From Aquatica leii (lineage: Eukaryota; Arthropoda; Insecta; Coleoptera; Lampyridae): a stretch of 64,000 nt of DNA. The first letter of the stretch is position 1, and each line of letters opens with the position of its first letter. Below the pieces are notes generated by a model, which saw nothing but the letters and a program-made list of their open reading frames with translations, had not been told where the DNA came from and searched no databases. The position numbers and the translations under genes are program-made. The stretch lies in the NCBI GenBank assembly GCA_035610365.1, contig CM069438.1:51456837-51520836 (forward strand), written 5' to 3'. Shown here piece by piece: positions 54,441-64,000 of the stretch.

Positions 54441-56286
54441 CACATCCTACAGATCGTATTCCTTGCAGCTAGCTATTTGTAACGCAAACAGCATCTCCGA
54501 GAAAAGAAATGAATTACAGGACTTCGCGTACAGGCATAATCTGGACGTTATTCTGGTTTCCGAAACACACCTTAGGGCGTGTCGAGACCCCAGAATACCA
54601 AACTACATCATGTACCGCAACGATCGAGCAACCGGAAGAGGTGGTGGCACCGCGATCTACATCAAAAGCACATTAGACCATTACCACAAAGAGACGCCTC
54701 CGCTGGAAAGCCTAGAAGCGACGCTAGTCGTTGTTCGCACGGCTTCGGCTGGTGAAGTCGTCATTTGTGCGGCCTACAATCCACCAGGAAGCCCGTTACG
54801 AGAAGCGGATTTCGACGCCGTTTTCGACACGAATATCGCAACGATCATCGGAAACGGAATGACTTTGTTTAATTACGTTAGTCTACGCCACAACGTTATT
54901 GCAGACGGATCGATCGAGCCAACTTACCATCCTACTCGAGAAAACCATAGACCGGACGTACTGGACATCGTGGTTATACAGAACTGCAGACTGAACCACG
55001 AAATGTGGACGGTGCAAGAGCTGAGTTCGGATCACAACCCTGTGTTGGTTCAACTTGGCGAACCGACTGTCATCCAACCCGAAGTGTTGAACTTCGTCGT
55101 ATGGCCTGCCTACGAGATCGGAATCGAGCGTTTGCTGCCTAAAGTCCCAGTCATTGCTTGCGAAGCACAACTCGAACAAGCCGTAAGCGACCTGACTGTA
55201 GCCATTCGAAGCGCTGTTGAAGCCGCTTCGAAAACCGCAACAAAAGACAGCACCGACCCGCAGCAACTACCGCTACATATTAGAGAGATGATCCGCGCCA
55301 AAAATCGACAACGTCGCCGATGGCAACGCACTAGGAACCCCGAAGATCGCAAGATTTTAAACAGGATGCAGTTCGAAACGAAGAATGAGATCGCCGAGCA
55401 TCGAAACCGTACATGGAAAGCGAACCCCGAGGACGGCAGCGCCTGGAAAATGGTAAAGGCGCTGAAAAACTCCGGTGCGCCAAGGATCGCTCCACCACGA
55501 GGTCTTAACGGAATCGCAAACTCGAATGATGACAAGGCAGAACTGTTCGCAAACAGTTCAGACCTACGCACGAAAACATCGAACCGGCAAGGATTCAACG
55601 CGTCAATAGACTAGTTTAGAATCGACTACTAAAGGCTCATACCACGCGAATCGAATTTACGACGCCGGAAGAAGTAAAACCGATTATTTGCAGATTACAG
55701 AAAAGGAAATCACCCGGACCATACGGCATCAGCAACCGAGCGATCCGACACCTCCCACCAAGAGGTGTGGCCTCTTTCAGACTTCACTGTTTTCCGACTC
55801 AATGGAAGACGACTCACGTAATCTTATTACCGAAGCCGGGAAAGAACTTCGCGATTGCCGCAAAATTACCGTCCTATCAGCTTGCTGTCGACGTTAGGCA
55901 AGTTGTTGGAGCGTGTAATCGCAATGAGATTGCAGAGAGAAGTCGACGTCAACGAAGTGATTCCCAAGGAACAGTTTGGATTTCGACAATCGCACTCGAC
56001 GACGCACCAAACTTTACGTGTTGCCGAGAAGATCGACACAGGATTCGAGAGGAAAATCCACACCGGTGTGGTTTTTCTCGGCATTCAAAAGGCGTTCGAC
56101 AAAGTGTGGCATCAGGGACTTCTACTGAAGCTGTACTACAATAGGATTTCGCAACCAATGGTGCAGCTCATCCGCTCGTATCTTATCAATCGCACGTTTA
56201 GAGTGAAGCTAAACACTTCAAAGTCTAGCTCGAGAAGAATTCAAGCAGGAGTCCCACAAGGATCAGTTCTGGGTTCTCTGCTGTTG
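54433..56286 (+). pseudogene. Jockey ORF2 (endonuclease and partial RT), copy C
   Basis: The endonuclease half is nearly identical to copy B, including the 51-bp loss of the GDLNAKHPSW motif. After 55,488 it diverges from copy B and has deletions (for example in the stretch after FTTPEEVK near 55,675). The last frame 55,855-56,295 keeps the reverse-transcriptase blocks VVFLGIQKAFDKVWHQGLLL and QAGVPQGSVLGSLL and then fuses to gypsy pol at the same point as copy B. Confidence 0.82.
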
Positions 56287-58230
56287 ATAAAGTAAATAGT
56301 ATCGTAAACATGAAACCACCTGAAAACCCTTCAGAAGTTAGGAGTCTTTTGGGTATGATTAATTACCTATCAAAGTTTTTGCCCAATTTATCCGAAAACA
56401 CAAAAATTCTACGAGACCTAACACTCAAAGATGCAATATGGGAGTGGAAACAAGAACACAATGAAGTCTTTCAGACATTGAAGAATCAGTTGCAACAAGC
56501 TACCACACTGTCATATTTTGATGTCAATAAATCAACCGATCTCTTTGTAGACGCTGGACCAGAGGGTCTTTGTGCTTTGTTAACGCAAAGAAACAACATA
56601 ATTGCGTATTTAACTAGAACGCTTACGTCAGTTGAGAAGAGGTACAGCCAAATAGAAAAAGAAACGTTAGCATGCACCTGGGTTATTCAACACTTCAACA
56701 TCTATCTATACGGTTCGAAGTTTACACTTCATACTGATCATCTCCCACTACTCAGAATCTTAGGGAACAGTCGTTCTTGTCCCAGCGCACGCATCGAGAG
56801 ACTGTTATTACGCATTCAACCATATGAATTTAAAGTCTTACATCAAACAGGAAAGTCAAACCCATCCGACTATCTATCTCGACATCCTCTGACCACATCA
56901 AAATTGAAGAGTATGTGAATTTTATAATACACGGAGCAATGCCTAAAGCTATGACAGTTGAACAAGTTCAAGAAGCTACTAAAAATGACAGAATACTGAC
57001 ATTATTAATAAATGCAATAAAGAATGGCAAGGACAAGTTGGAATCAGCCAGAATTAACACCGTTCGGAAAAATAAAAACAGAAATAACTGTCCAGGATGA
57101 CATAGTACTAAGAGGTACACGCATCATCGTACCAAGTTCAGTTCAAAAGCAGGCTATAGAATTGGCACATAAAGGACACATGGGCATAGTAAAGACAAAA
57201 CAGTTGCTACGAACCAAAGTTTTGTTTCCAAACATTGACAAACTAACAGAAACCTTCATAAAAGATTGTACACCATGTCAAGCCGTAACGGATACCAAAC
57301 ACAGAGATCCAATCACATTGACACAGCTACCAGATGTTCCTTTTAGTCATCTAGATATAGATTTTGTTGGCCCATTTAACAATAAAAAATACATATTTAT
57401 TCTAGTAGATGATTCTAGATACCCACTTGCTGAGGTAATACCATCGACAAGCTTTTCTAGCATCAAACCAATATTTGAAAGAACATTTAGCACGTTTGGA
57501 ATTCCCAAACAGATTAAATCCGATAATGGTCCACCATTCAATGGTTTAGAAATGAAGTTATTTTTAGAAAACCTTGGCATAAGACACTTACGAGTGACTC
57601 CATACTGGCCTGAAGCAAATGATTTAGCCGAACGTTTTGTAAAGTCATTCAATAAATCACTCATTTGTGCTCACTTAGAAACTAACCAATTTGATTCGCA
57701 AATTCAGCAATTTCTCTTAAATTACCGCAGTACACCACATTCCACAACAGAACAAACACCGTTTGAGCTTGTATTTCAAAGAAATGTTAATAACATGTTA
57801 GCAATGCATAAGAAACATCAGAAAAATTACATCACAGTATACAACTCAAATGTACAGAAAATCGAAGAAAACATAAGGAGTGTGCTGATAGAAAAAGACA
57901 TGCAAAAACCCACACGTTTAAAGAAGAAGGCATGGTTCTTTGCAAGCAGATTCGTAAAAACAACCTTACATCCAGATTCAATCCACATCCATACGAAATA
58001 AAACAAGTAAAAGGTACACAAATTATTGCAGAAAGAGGTGACGAGACTATAATAAGAAATTCATCATTCTTTAAACGTTTTCACTCTGATACCTCAAAAT
58101 CATTAAGTCCTAAAACCACCCCCTTAACTACGCATCTCCAACCACAACCAAACTTGCAACCCACCAAACCATTACCTCTGAGCACTTCGTGGAAGATCAA
58201 CCTCAGAAAAACACCCAACCTAGAGAACAT
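56287..58230 (+). pseudogene. Second gypsy family, 3' half of pol, copy C
   Basis: Frame 56,310-56,918 (RNase H) and frame 57,024-58,001 (integrase) are the best preserved of the three copies. The integrase keeps DIDFVGPF, SDNGPPFNG and the catalytic Glu in DLAERF. One frame change near 57,040 separates the two parts. The end is replaced at 58,233 by the LTR of gypsy copy 2, so no inverted repeat follows. Confidence 0.82.
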
Positions 58231-58232
58231 AT

Positions 58233-58702
58233 TGAAACGTTCGAGAAATTACTTGCAAATGCAAGAGCCTTCTAGAAGCTGTTATCTATTTTTCTAGAAG
58301 TTATAGCGAAAAGTAGGGAACGATCGAGAAGGATTTCCGTATGTCTTTATAAAGCGACGAGACAGATCGTAGGTCAGTTATTGTCGAAACGCGAATGCAG
58401 CTGTATTAAGAAGATTATCAAGTGGAAATAAATCGTTAGCACGTGTGTGTCTACATAAATATACCGAGAATAATCGTGTACGTGATCATTAGTGTAAACA
58501 AGTGTGAGGCTATCCGAGGACGTTATCTTATCTTCTTGTAAGTGATATAAATTATAGTGTAAGTGTTTTTATTAAATATTATTACATTTAATTAGTTCGG
58601 TTAATTTAAAAGTGTACATATTTCTAGAATAAGTAAACATAATTTTTAGTCGTTATAAATAAATTAGTTTTTTTTAATAAATAAATACATAGTTTCGTAA
58701 CA
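58233..58702 (+). repeat. 5' LTR of gypsy copy 2
   Basis: 470 bp, TGAAACG...GTAACA, clearly related to the 449-bp LTR of copy 1 but with many differences. It keeps both TTCTAGAA motifs and a TATAAAG box near 58,349. Confidence 0.85.
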
Positions 58703-59013
58703 GTGGTGTCGGTGTCGGGATCGCGGTTTTTATTAGTGTAAATACCATTAAATAATCTAATATCGCTCCCGTAATTAATTGCGTAAATAACTGCTAAGTC
58801 CGCGATACGCGTGTTTATTTATACAGTATAAAATAGTGTTTATTAAACTTTTTCTTTTAACAAGTGCGTGATCGCGATACTAATTAAATTCGTTTCCGTA
58901 CACTAGTGGTTTAATATTAACAAGTGGATCGTTAGTAAAATTTTGTGTTATTCAAAAACTGCATTTTAAAAAGTAGTGTATTTAAACTTTATATTCGTGT
59001 TATATTTAAATTT

Positions 59014-60203
59014 ATGCCGGTGACGCGTTTGCAAGCAGTTAAAATGGATGCAAAACTATTTGAATTTTTTGAATCGATAAAAAATGGTCAAGAATCGATG
59101 AATAGAAAAATGGAAGAAAAGTTTCACGAAAATTCGCGAAAATGGAAGAAAATTCTCAGAAAATAGAAGAAAATTCTAGAAGTTTAAAAGAAGAAATACG
59201 AGCGAGCATGGAAAATCAAATAAAGACTATTGAGGAACAAATACAAGTTAGTGTAGGAAATCAAATCAAAATTGCTCAAGAAGAAACACAAGCAGACATG
59301 TTATGTTTAAGAGAAGAAATATGCGAAGTTCTGGAAAACGGAAAACAATCTATGAATGAGAAAATAGAAGCTATAGAGGACAAATTAAAAGACAGAATGA
59401 AACTGCTTGAAGAAAGAATGAACCAAATGAATTACCATGGTGAAGGAAGTGTCACGAGTGAAGATTTAATAATGGACCGCCGGGAAGAAAACACTTACAA
59501 GTTCAAAGTTGTACCACCGAATTTTGATGGTAAAGTTCCATGGTCAACCTACTACAAGCAGTTTGAAGCCGCAGCTACTGCTAATGTTTGGAGCAACAAG
59601 CAGAAAGCGACGTCTTTAATAGTGTCCTTACGTGGAGAAGCGCTTGGAATTTTACAAACTGTTCCGGACCACCTGCAAAAAAATTACGAACTCTTAATAT
59701 CACGATTAGAAATGAGATATGGAGATGCCCATCTTCAACAAGTCTATCAAGCTCAAATTAAAAGTCGGGTTCAGAAAGCTGCCGAAATTCTTCAAGAGTT
59801 TGAGGCTGACATCGCCAGACTAACACGGCTTGCGTATCCTACAGCGCCAGATACCTTCTTGGAGCAATTGGCTATTCAAACTTTTGTAGACGGCCTTCGA
59901 GACAACGAAACGCAGCAGACTCTACGGTTAGCACGACCGAAGACGTTGGATGACGCTTTAACCCATGCTTTGGAGTTCGAAGCGGCAAAACAAGCGTCGC
60001 ACCGAAGCAGCCATAAGCTCCGTTGTGCTACAGAAATACCCTCGAACTCAGAAGAAAGCATTGAAGACATAGTGCGACGTATATTTCGGGAACAAGTAGC
60101 TCGAGGAAGAGAAGTGACGTGCTGGAACTGCGGGGAAGTGGGCCACGTACGACGACGCTGTACTAACCCCAAAAGAAGACCAGAAGAGCGTCCGGAAAAC
60201 TAG
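59014..60203 (+). pseudogene. Gag of gypsy copy 2
   Basis: ATG 59,014 (MPVTRLQAVK) matches copy 1. A one-base difference in an A run near 59,140 moves the frame to 59,142-60,203. The coiled-coil part differs from copy 1, while the Gag core (FKVVPPNFDGKVPWSTYYKQ) is almost identical. A complete CCHC knuckle, CWNCGEVGHVRRRC, is present near 60,118. The frame ends at a TAG at 60,201, where copy 1 reads straight into protease. Confidence 0.85.
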
Positions 60204-60217
60204 AACAGGTCGACCGA

Positions 60218-61669
60218 ATGGGGCGAAAGCCGACCTCAACGAGCCATGCCCCGGAGATTACCATCCAAATGGCATCGCCTAGAGAGAAATTGCATAGCAT
60301 TTATCTCGATGGCAAGATCAATGGGAGAAGCGTCCAGTTACTGGTTGACACGGGAGCGACGAAGACCATAATTCGTCCTGACATCTTATTGGAAAACGAG
60401 AAGACATCACCAGTAACAGCACGACTTCGAACAGCGACGGGCGACGAAATACCTACTCACGGACAAATCAAAGTAACCATTGGTTTGGGAAATGGAGTAC
60501 TCGACCACCAAGTACTGGTAGCCGACATCACGGAAGAAGTTATCCTGGAAATGGACGTGATAAAGAAGTATGGGTTCCATTTGGATATGAAGAACGATGT
60601 CCTGAAGATCGACAATGAAGAAATTCCCAGTTCCTGTAACGTTGAAAAAGAAGACCGTGGTAGGCCAATGCACGCCAGTATCACAAATTGTGAGATGCGT
60701 GTGTGCCGCCGAAGAAGTGTCCACAAGATCTATTGGACATTCTTACCACCAAATACCAAAACCTCAGCCAAGACCAGCTGGCTAAAGTTAAAGTGTTGAT
60801 CCAAGAGTACCAAGATGTGTTCGCGCTGGTTCCAAAGGAAGAACTAACGTGGTGAAACATAAAATTAATACCGGAGAAGCTCGGCCGATACGACAACATC
60901 CACGCAGACTTCCTTTGGCGAAAAGAGAAGAAGCCGAACAAATAATTACGGATATGGAGAGGGAAGGCGTGATTGAACCTTCAAGTAGCCCATGGGCATC
61001 CCCAGTGGTACTCGTAAAGAAGAAGGATGGATCAACGAGGTTTTGCGTAGACTACAGGCAGCTAAACGACGTGACCAAAAAGGACAGCTACCCTTTACCC
61101 AGAATTGACGATACGCTAGACACCCTGTCAGGATCCCAGTGGTTTTCTACGTTAGATTTAAAGAGTGGATACTGGCAGGTAGAATTGGAACCCAAGGATC
61201 GTGAAAAAACAGCTTTTACGATCGGAACTGGGTTGTGGCAGTTCACTGTAATGCCCTTCGGCCTGTGTAACGACAATCGACAAACATCAGGTCCGAAGTT
61301 TCCTTGGGTTGTGCACTTATTATAGAAGATTTGTCCCCGGATTTGCCAATATTGCCAAACCATTGACAAAACTAACCGAAGAAAAAGCAGAATTTAGATG
61401 GAATGAAGACTGGGAAAATTCTTTTAATCAACTAAAACAGGCCCTAGTCACTTCGCCGATTTTGAGTTATCCACGAGAAGATGGAAAGTTTGTTTTGGAT
61501 ACCGACGCAAGCAATATGGCCATAGGCGCGGTCCTTTCGCAGGTTCAAGATGGACAAGAAAAGGTTATCGCGTACTTTAGCAAGGTTTTGTCTAGGCCAG
61601 AAAGGAATTATTGCGTGACTAGGAGGGAGCTGTTAGCAGTCGTTAAGTCCATCGAACATTTCTACAAGT
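60218..61669 (+). pseudogene. Protease-RT-RNase H of gypsy copy 2, deleted
   Basis: Protease is present (VDTGATKTIIRPD near 60,346). Compared with copy 1, a deletion of roughly 550 bases near 60,628 joins protease to sequence just before RT, a frame change follows near 60,830, and a second deletion near 61,272 removes the part of RT with the catalytic YLDD. RNase H (61,309-61,669) follows. This copy cannot make a working reverse transcriptase. Confidence 0.85.
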
Positions 61670-61730
61670 GCTAACATTAGAATGTCTTCCGGATTTGGGC
61701 CGTGTCATAGTTGCAACCGAAGCTGCGAAC

Positions 61731-61762
61731 GTTTCGCCCACTTTCGTAAGGGGCTTCATCAG
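61731..61762 (-). ncRNA. Hammerhead-like core, inverted copy
   Basis: Minus-strand CTGATGA...GAAAC, identical core to 62,954-62,985, within the left inverted copy of the Penelope terminal repeat. Confidence 0.35.
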
Positions 61763-61768
61763 GGCGTG

Positions 61769-62650
61769 TCTAAGTTTCTTGATCATCTTAACAATCAACA
61801 CTTAGATATCAAATTTACTATGGAAATCGAAAGTAATGGTTTTCTTCCATTTCTTGACGTTCTTGTGACTCGTAAGCCCGACGGACTTCTAGGTCATTCT
61901 GTTTATCGCAAACCCACCCATACGGACAGATACCTTCATGCTTCGTCTCATCATCATCCTGCACAGAAACGTTCTGTTATTGAATCTTTGGTCCATCGTG
62001 CCTTTTCTATTTGTCAACCTGAGAATCTAGACTCAGAACTCCGTCATCTTACTAGAACCCTAGTGAACAATGGTTATGTAAAGCGAGATATTCATAGAGT
62101 TATTAATCGTCGTTTACATCCAAGTACTCGATTACCTAAGGAGATTTCTACTCCCGAATCCAACCCGAAATTGGCCTTTTTACCCTACATTCACAAGGTT
62201 ACAGATCAAATAGGGAAACTCCTTCGTAAGAATGGTATTAAACCCATATTCAACTCGACAGGCAAAATCTCTCAGATTCTTCCTTCTCCCAAAGACAAAT
62301 TTCCTACACTTTCATCTCAAGGTGTATACCAAATTCCCTGTTCTTGTGGTTTAGTCTACATTGGTGAAACCGGTCGTTCCGTCGTTACTCGCATTTCGGA
62401 ACATGATCGTTGTATAAGGAAAAGGTATACTTCCAAGTCTGCGGTCGCTGAACATCATTTTACTACAGGTCACAAGATAGATTTTGATAATGTTTCGTTG
62501 ATTGCCAAATCTCTATTCTTTTTCAACAGGAAATTCCGAGAAAGCATAGAAATCATCAAACACCCCAATAACTTCAATCGCGATCATGGTTTCGAACTAT
62601 CCCCTCTTTGGTTCCCGGTTATTAGTCATTTATCAAAAACACGCCCCTAG
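61769..62650 (+). pseudogene. Penelope RT C-terminus with GIY-YIG endonuclease
   Basis: An uninterrupted frame starts inside reverse transcriptase (FLDHLNNQHLDIKFTMEI) after the catalytic motifs are lost. It contains the RT thumb region and a complete-looking GIY-YIG domain (GVYQIPCSCGLVYIGETGRS near 62,323, then TRISEHDRC, and AVAEHHFTTGHKIDF). It ends in the conserved SPLWFPVISH tail. The frame is clean but lacks most of the polymerase. Its protein is close to that of the element at 16,869-18,292. Confidence 0.88.
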
Positions 62651-62953
62651 CAACCGTAACCCAATCAGGGTCGAGCTCAACCATCCGTGACGATCCTTTT
62701 CCTTTAAATACGGAGACTATTTCTTCTTAAGTCACTTCTACGGAGTTTAGAATCTGGCTTGGTTCACAAGTTGATTACCTAACTCGGTAGTGGTTCTTTG
62801 TTAGATTTTCGTTTACTTTTTCAGGTTATCGTTTTCTTTCTTACCTTTTCATAGTTTAGGTTATGGCTTGTTTTACAAGTGGATAACCTAACTTTTGAGA
62901 AGTTCTTAGTTAGATTTCGATCGCTTGTTTGAGTTTTGCGATTTTCTCACGCC

Positions 62954-62985
62954 CTGATGAAGCCCCTTACGAAAGTGGGCGAAAC
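62954..62985 (+). ncRNA. Hammerhead-ribozyme-like core
   Basis: CTGATGA, a GCCC/GGGC helix with an 11-base loop region, then GAAAC. It lies in the plus-sense terminal repeat of the Penelope element. The extra A after CTGATGA and the unclear cleavage triplet are reasons for caution. Confidence 0.4.
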
Positions 62986-63079
62986 GTTGGCAGCTTCGGT
63001 TGCAACTATGACACGGCCCAAACCCGGAAGACATTCTAATGTTAGTATAGATTCCGGCCGTGGAAGCCTTCGCTATTAT

Positions 63080-64000
63080 ATTTCTACAAGTATTTGTATG
63101 GACGAAAATTCTTACTGAGAACAGACCACGCCGCTTTAAAATGGCTACTGCAGTTTCGTAACCCAGAAGGACAAGTAGCAAGATGGATCGAGAGACTGCA
63201 AGAGTATGACTATGACACAGAACACCGTGCCGGAAGCAGTCATCGGAACGCTGATGCCTTGTCCAGAAGACCATGTCCGGCGGACTGCAGCCATTGTTCG
63301 CGACTGGAAGAAAAAGTTGAATGTCTCCGGAGAACTGCTATGGTTGATGATGAGTGGGAACCTGAGCAGTTACGTCGCGAACAAGAAGACGATCCTGAAA
63401 TAAGACAACTCCTCGACTGGAAAGAAAGCGGCCGACGACCAACCTGGGAAGAAGTGAGTGCTTTGGGCAGAAATATCAAAGCGTACTGGGCGCAGTGGGA
63501 CTAATTGATAGTAGAAGACGGTCTTCTTAAGCGATCCCTAGGAAGTGCCGTGGGCACGGGAAACAGACTACAGCTGGTAGTGCCAAAGAGCAGGGTGACA
63601 GAAGTGTTGGAGCATCTCCACGATGGGACATCAGGAGGACACTTTGGCATTAAGAAGACGTTGGGTAAAGTGCGAGAACGATTCTACTGGATGAACTGCA
63701 AAGAGGACGTCATGAAATGGTGCCGTAAATGCATAGTCTGCGCTTCAGGAAATGGTCCAGCGAGAAAGCGCAAAGCACCCATGAATACAACGTAGGAAGC
63801 CCTTTGGAAAGAGTAGCGATTGACATCGCAGGGCCGTTCCCAGAATCCGATTCGGGAAATAAATACATCCTGGTGGCGATGGATTACTTCACGGAGGCTT
63901 ACGCCATACCCAATCAGGAAGCAGCTACAGTCGCAGACGTATTAGTAAAGGAGTTTTTCTGCCGGTTTGGAGTTCCGTTGGAATTACACTCCGATCAAGG
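63080..64000 (+). pseudogene. RNase H end and integrase of gypsy copy 2 (partial)
   Basis: Coding resumes after the Penelope insertion with RTDHAALKWLLQFRNPEG and continues to the integrase zinc site (GTSGGHFGIKK near 63,622; WCRKCIVC near 63,720). A stop at 63,502-63,504 replaces a Ser codon of copy 1. A four-base loss near 63,786 shifts the frame, and nine bases are missing near 63,892. The sequence runs off the window in the integrase core. Confidence 0.85.

Larger units (their letters stand above)
46883..55488. repeat. 8.6-kb near-identical duplication, second copy
   Basis: Partner of 37,189-45,796. Examples of differences: a missing T near 47,826, an added C at 50,094-50,095, a missing T near 51,270 and 52,930, and two missing A near 54,168. 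A rare substitution is C to T near 51,780. Confidence 0.9.
61670..63079 (+). mobile_element. Penelope-like element inserted in gypsy copy 2
   Basis: ATTTCTACAAGT flanks both sides (61,658-61,669 and 63,080-63,091), a 12-bp target duplication, and copy 1 has this sequence once. The terminal parts 61,671-61,768 and 62,948-63,045 are 98-bp inverted copies of each other. The coding part is truncated at its 5' side. Confidence 0.92.
58233..64000 (+). mobile_element. Macrodomain-family Ty3/gypsy element, copy 2 (partial, defective)
   Basis: The 5' LTR, leader, Gag, protease, reverse transcriptase, RNase H and integrase parts follow gypsy copy 1 in order. It has internal deletions near 60,628 and 61,272 and a Penelope insertion at 61,670-63,079. 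The window ends inside integrase, so the macrodomain and 3' LTR are not visible. It is inserted in the second-gypsy fragment. Confidence 0.93.

Overview
The window looks like insect nuclear DNA. It is AT-rich, crowded with transposable elements (TEs), and carries five copies of a ZAD-C2H2 zinc-finger gene, a class expanded mainly in insects. The order cannot be fixed from sequence alone; a beetle would fit. I see no tRNA, rRNA or CRISPR array and no housekeeping gene.

Positions 1-12,000 are a nest of elements. A decayed hAT (ZMYM1-like) transposon sits at about 872-3452. It abuts a minus-strand Jockey-type non-LTR element (about 3453-11,990). A young Ty3/gypsy element (3588-10,236) is inserted in the Jockey element: its two 449-bp LTRs differ at one base by eye, it has an ATAA target duplication, and the Jockey frame resumes exactly across the insertion. 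Downstream of its integrase this element encodes a macrodomain of the TARG1/OARD1 type followed by a CCCH zinc finger. That is the most unusual feature of the window.

Positions 12,000-58,230 hold five ZAD zinc-finger paralogues: ZNF1 13,559-14,648; ZNF2 19,970-21,356; ZNF3 31,128-32,328; ZNF4 39,945-41,230; ZNF5 49,641-50,926. Each has a 123-nt first exon, a 49-bp intron and a long second exon. The repeat unit carries TEs with it: a minus-strand LTR element at the same site downstream of ZNF2-5, then, after ZNF3-5, an inverted repeat, a Penelope tail, a Jockey fragment and a gypsy pol fragment. Blocks 37,189-45,796 and 46,883-55,488 are almost identical. Elements present in one copy but absent at the matching site in another include a 1.1-kb TIR element (12,332-13,445), a 1.2-kb palindrome (21,881-23,106), a 156-bp MITE with TAA target duplication (33,166-33,321) and a 122-bp candidate (29,613-29,734). 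Penelope-like elements with a GIY-YIG domain lie at 16,292-19,360 (minus) and 61,670-63,079 (plus). Their terminal repeats contain a hammerhead-ribozyme-like core.

Positions 58,233-64,000 are a second, defective member of the macrodomain-bearing gypsy family. It has internal deletions and a Penelope insertion flanked by a 12-bp target duplication. The window ends before its macrodomain region.
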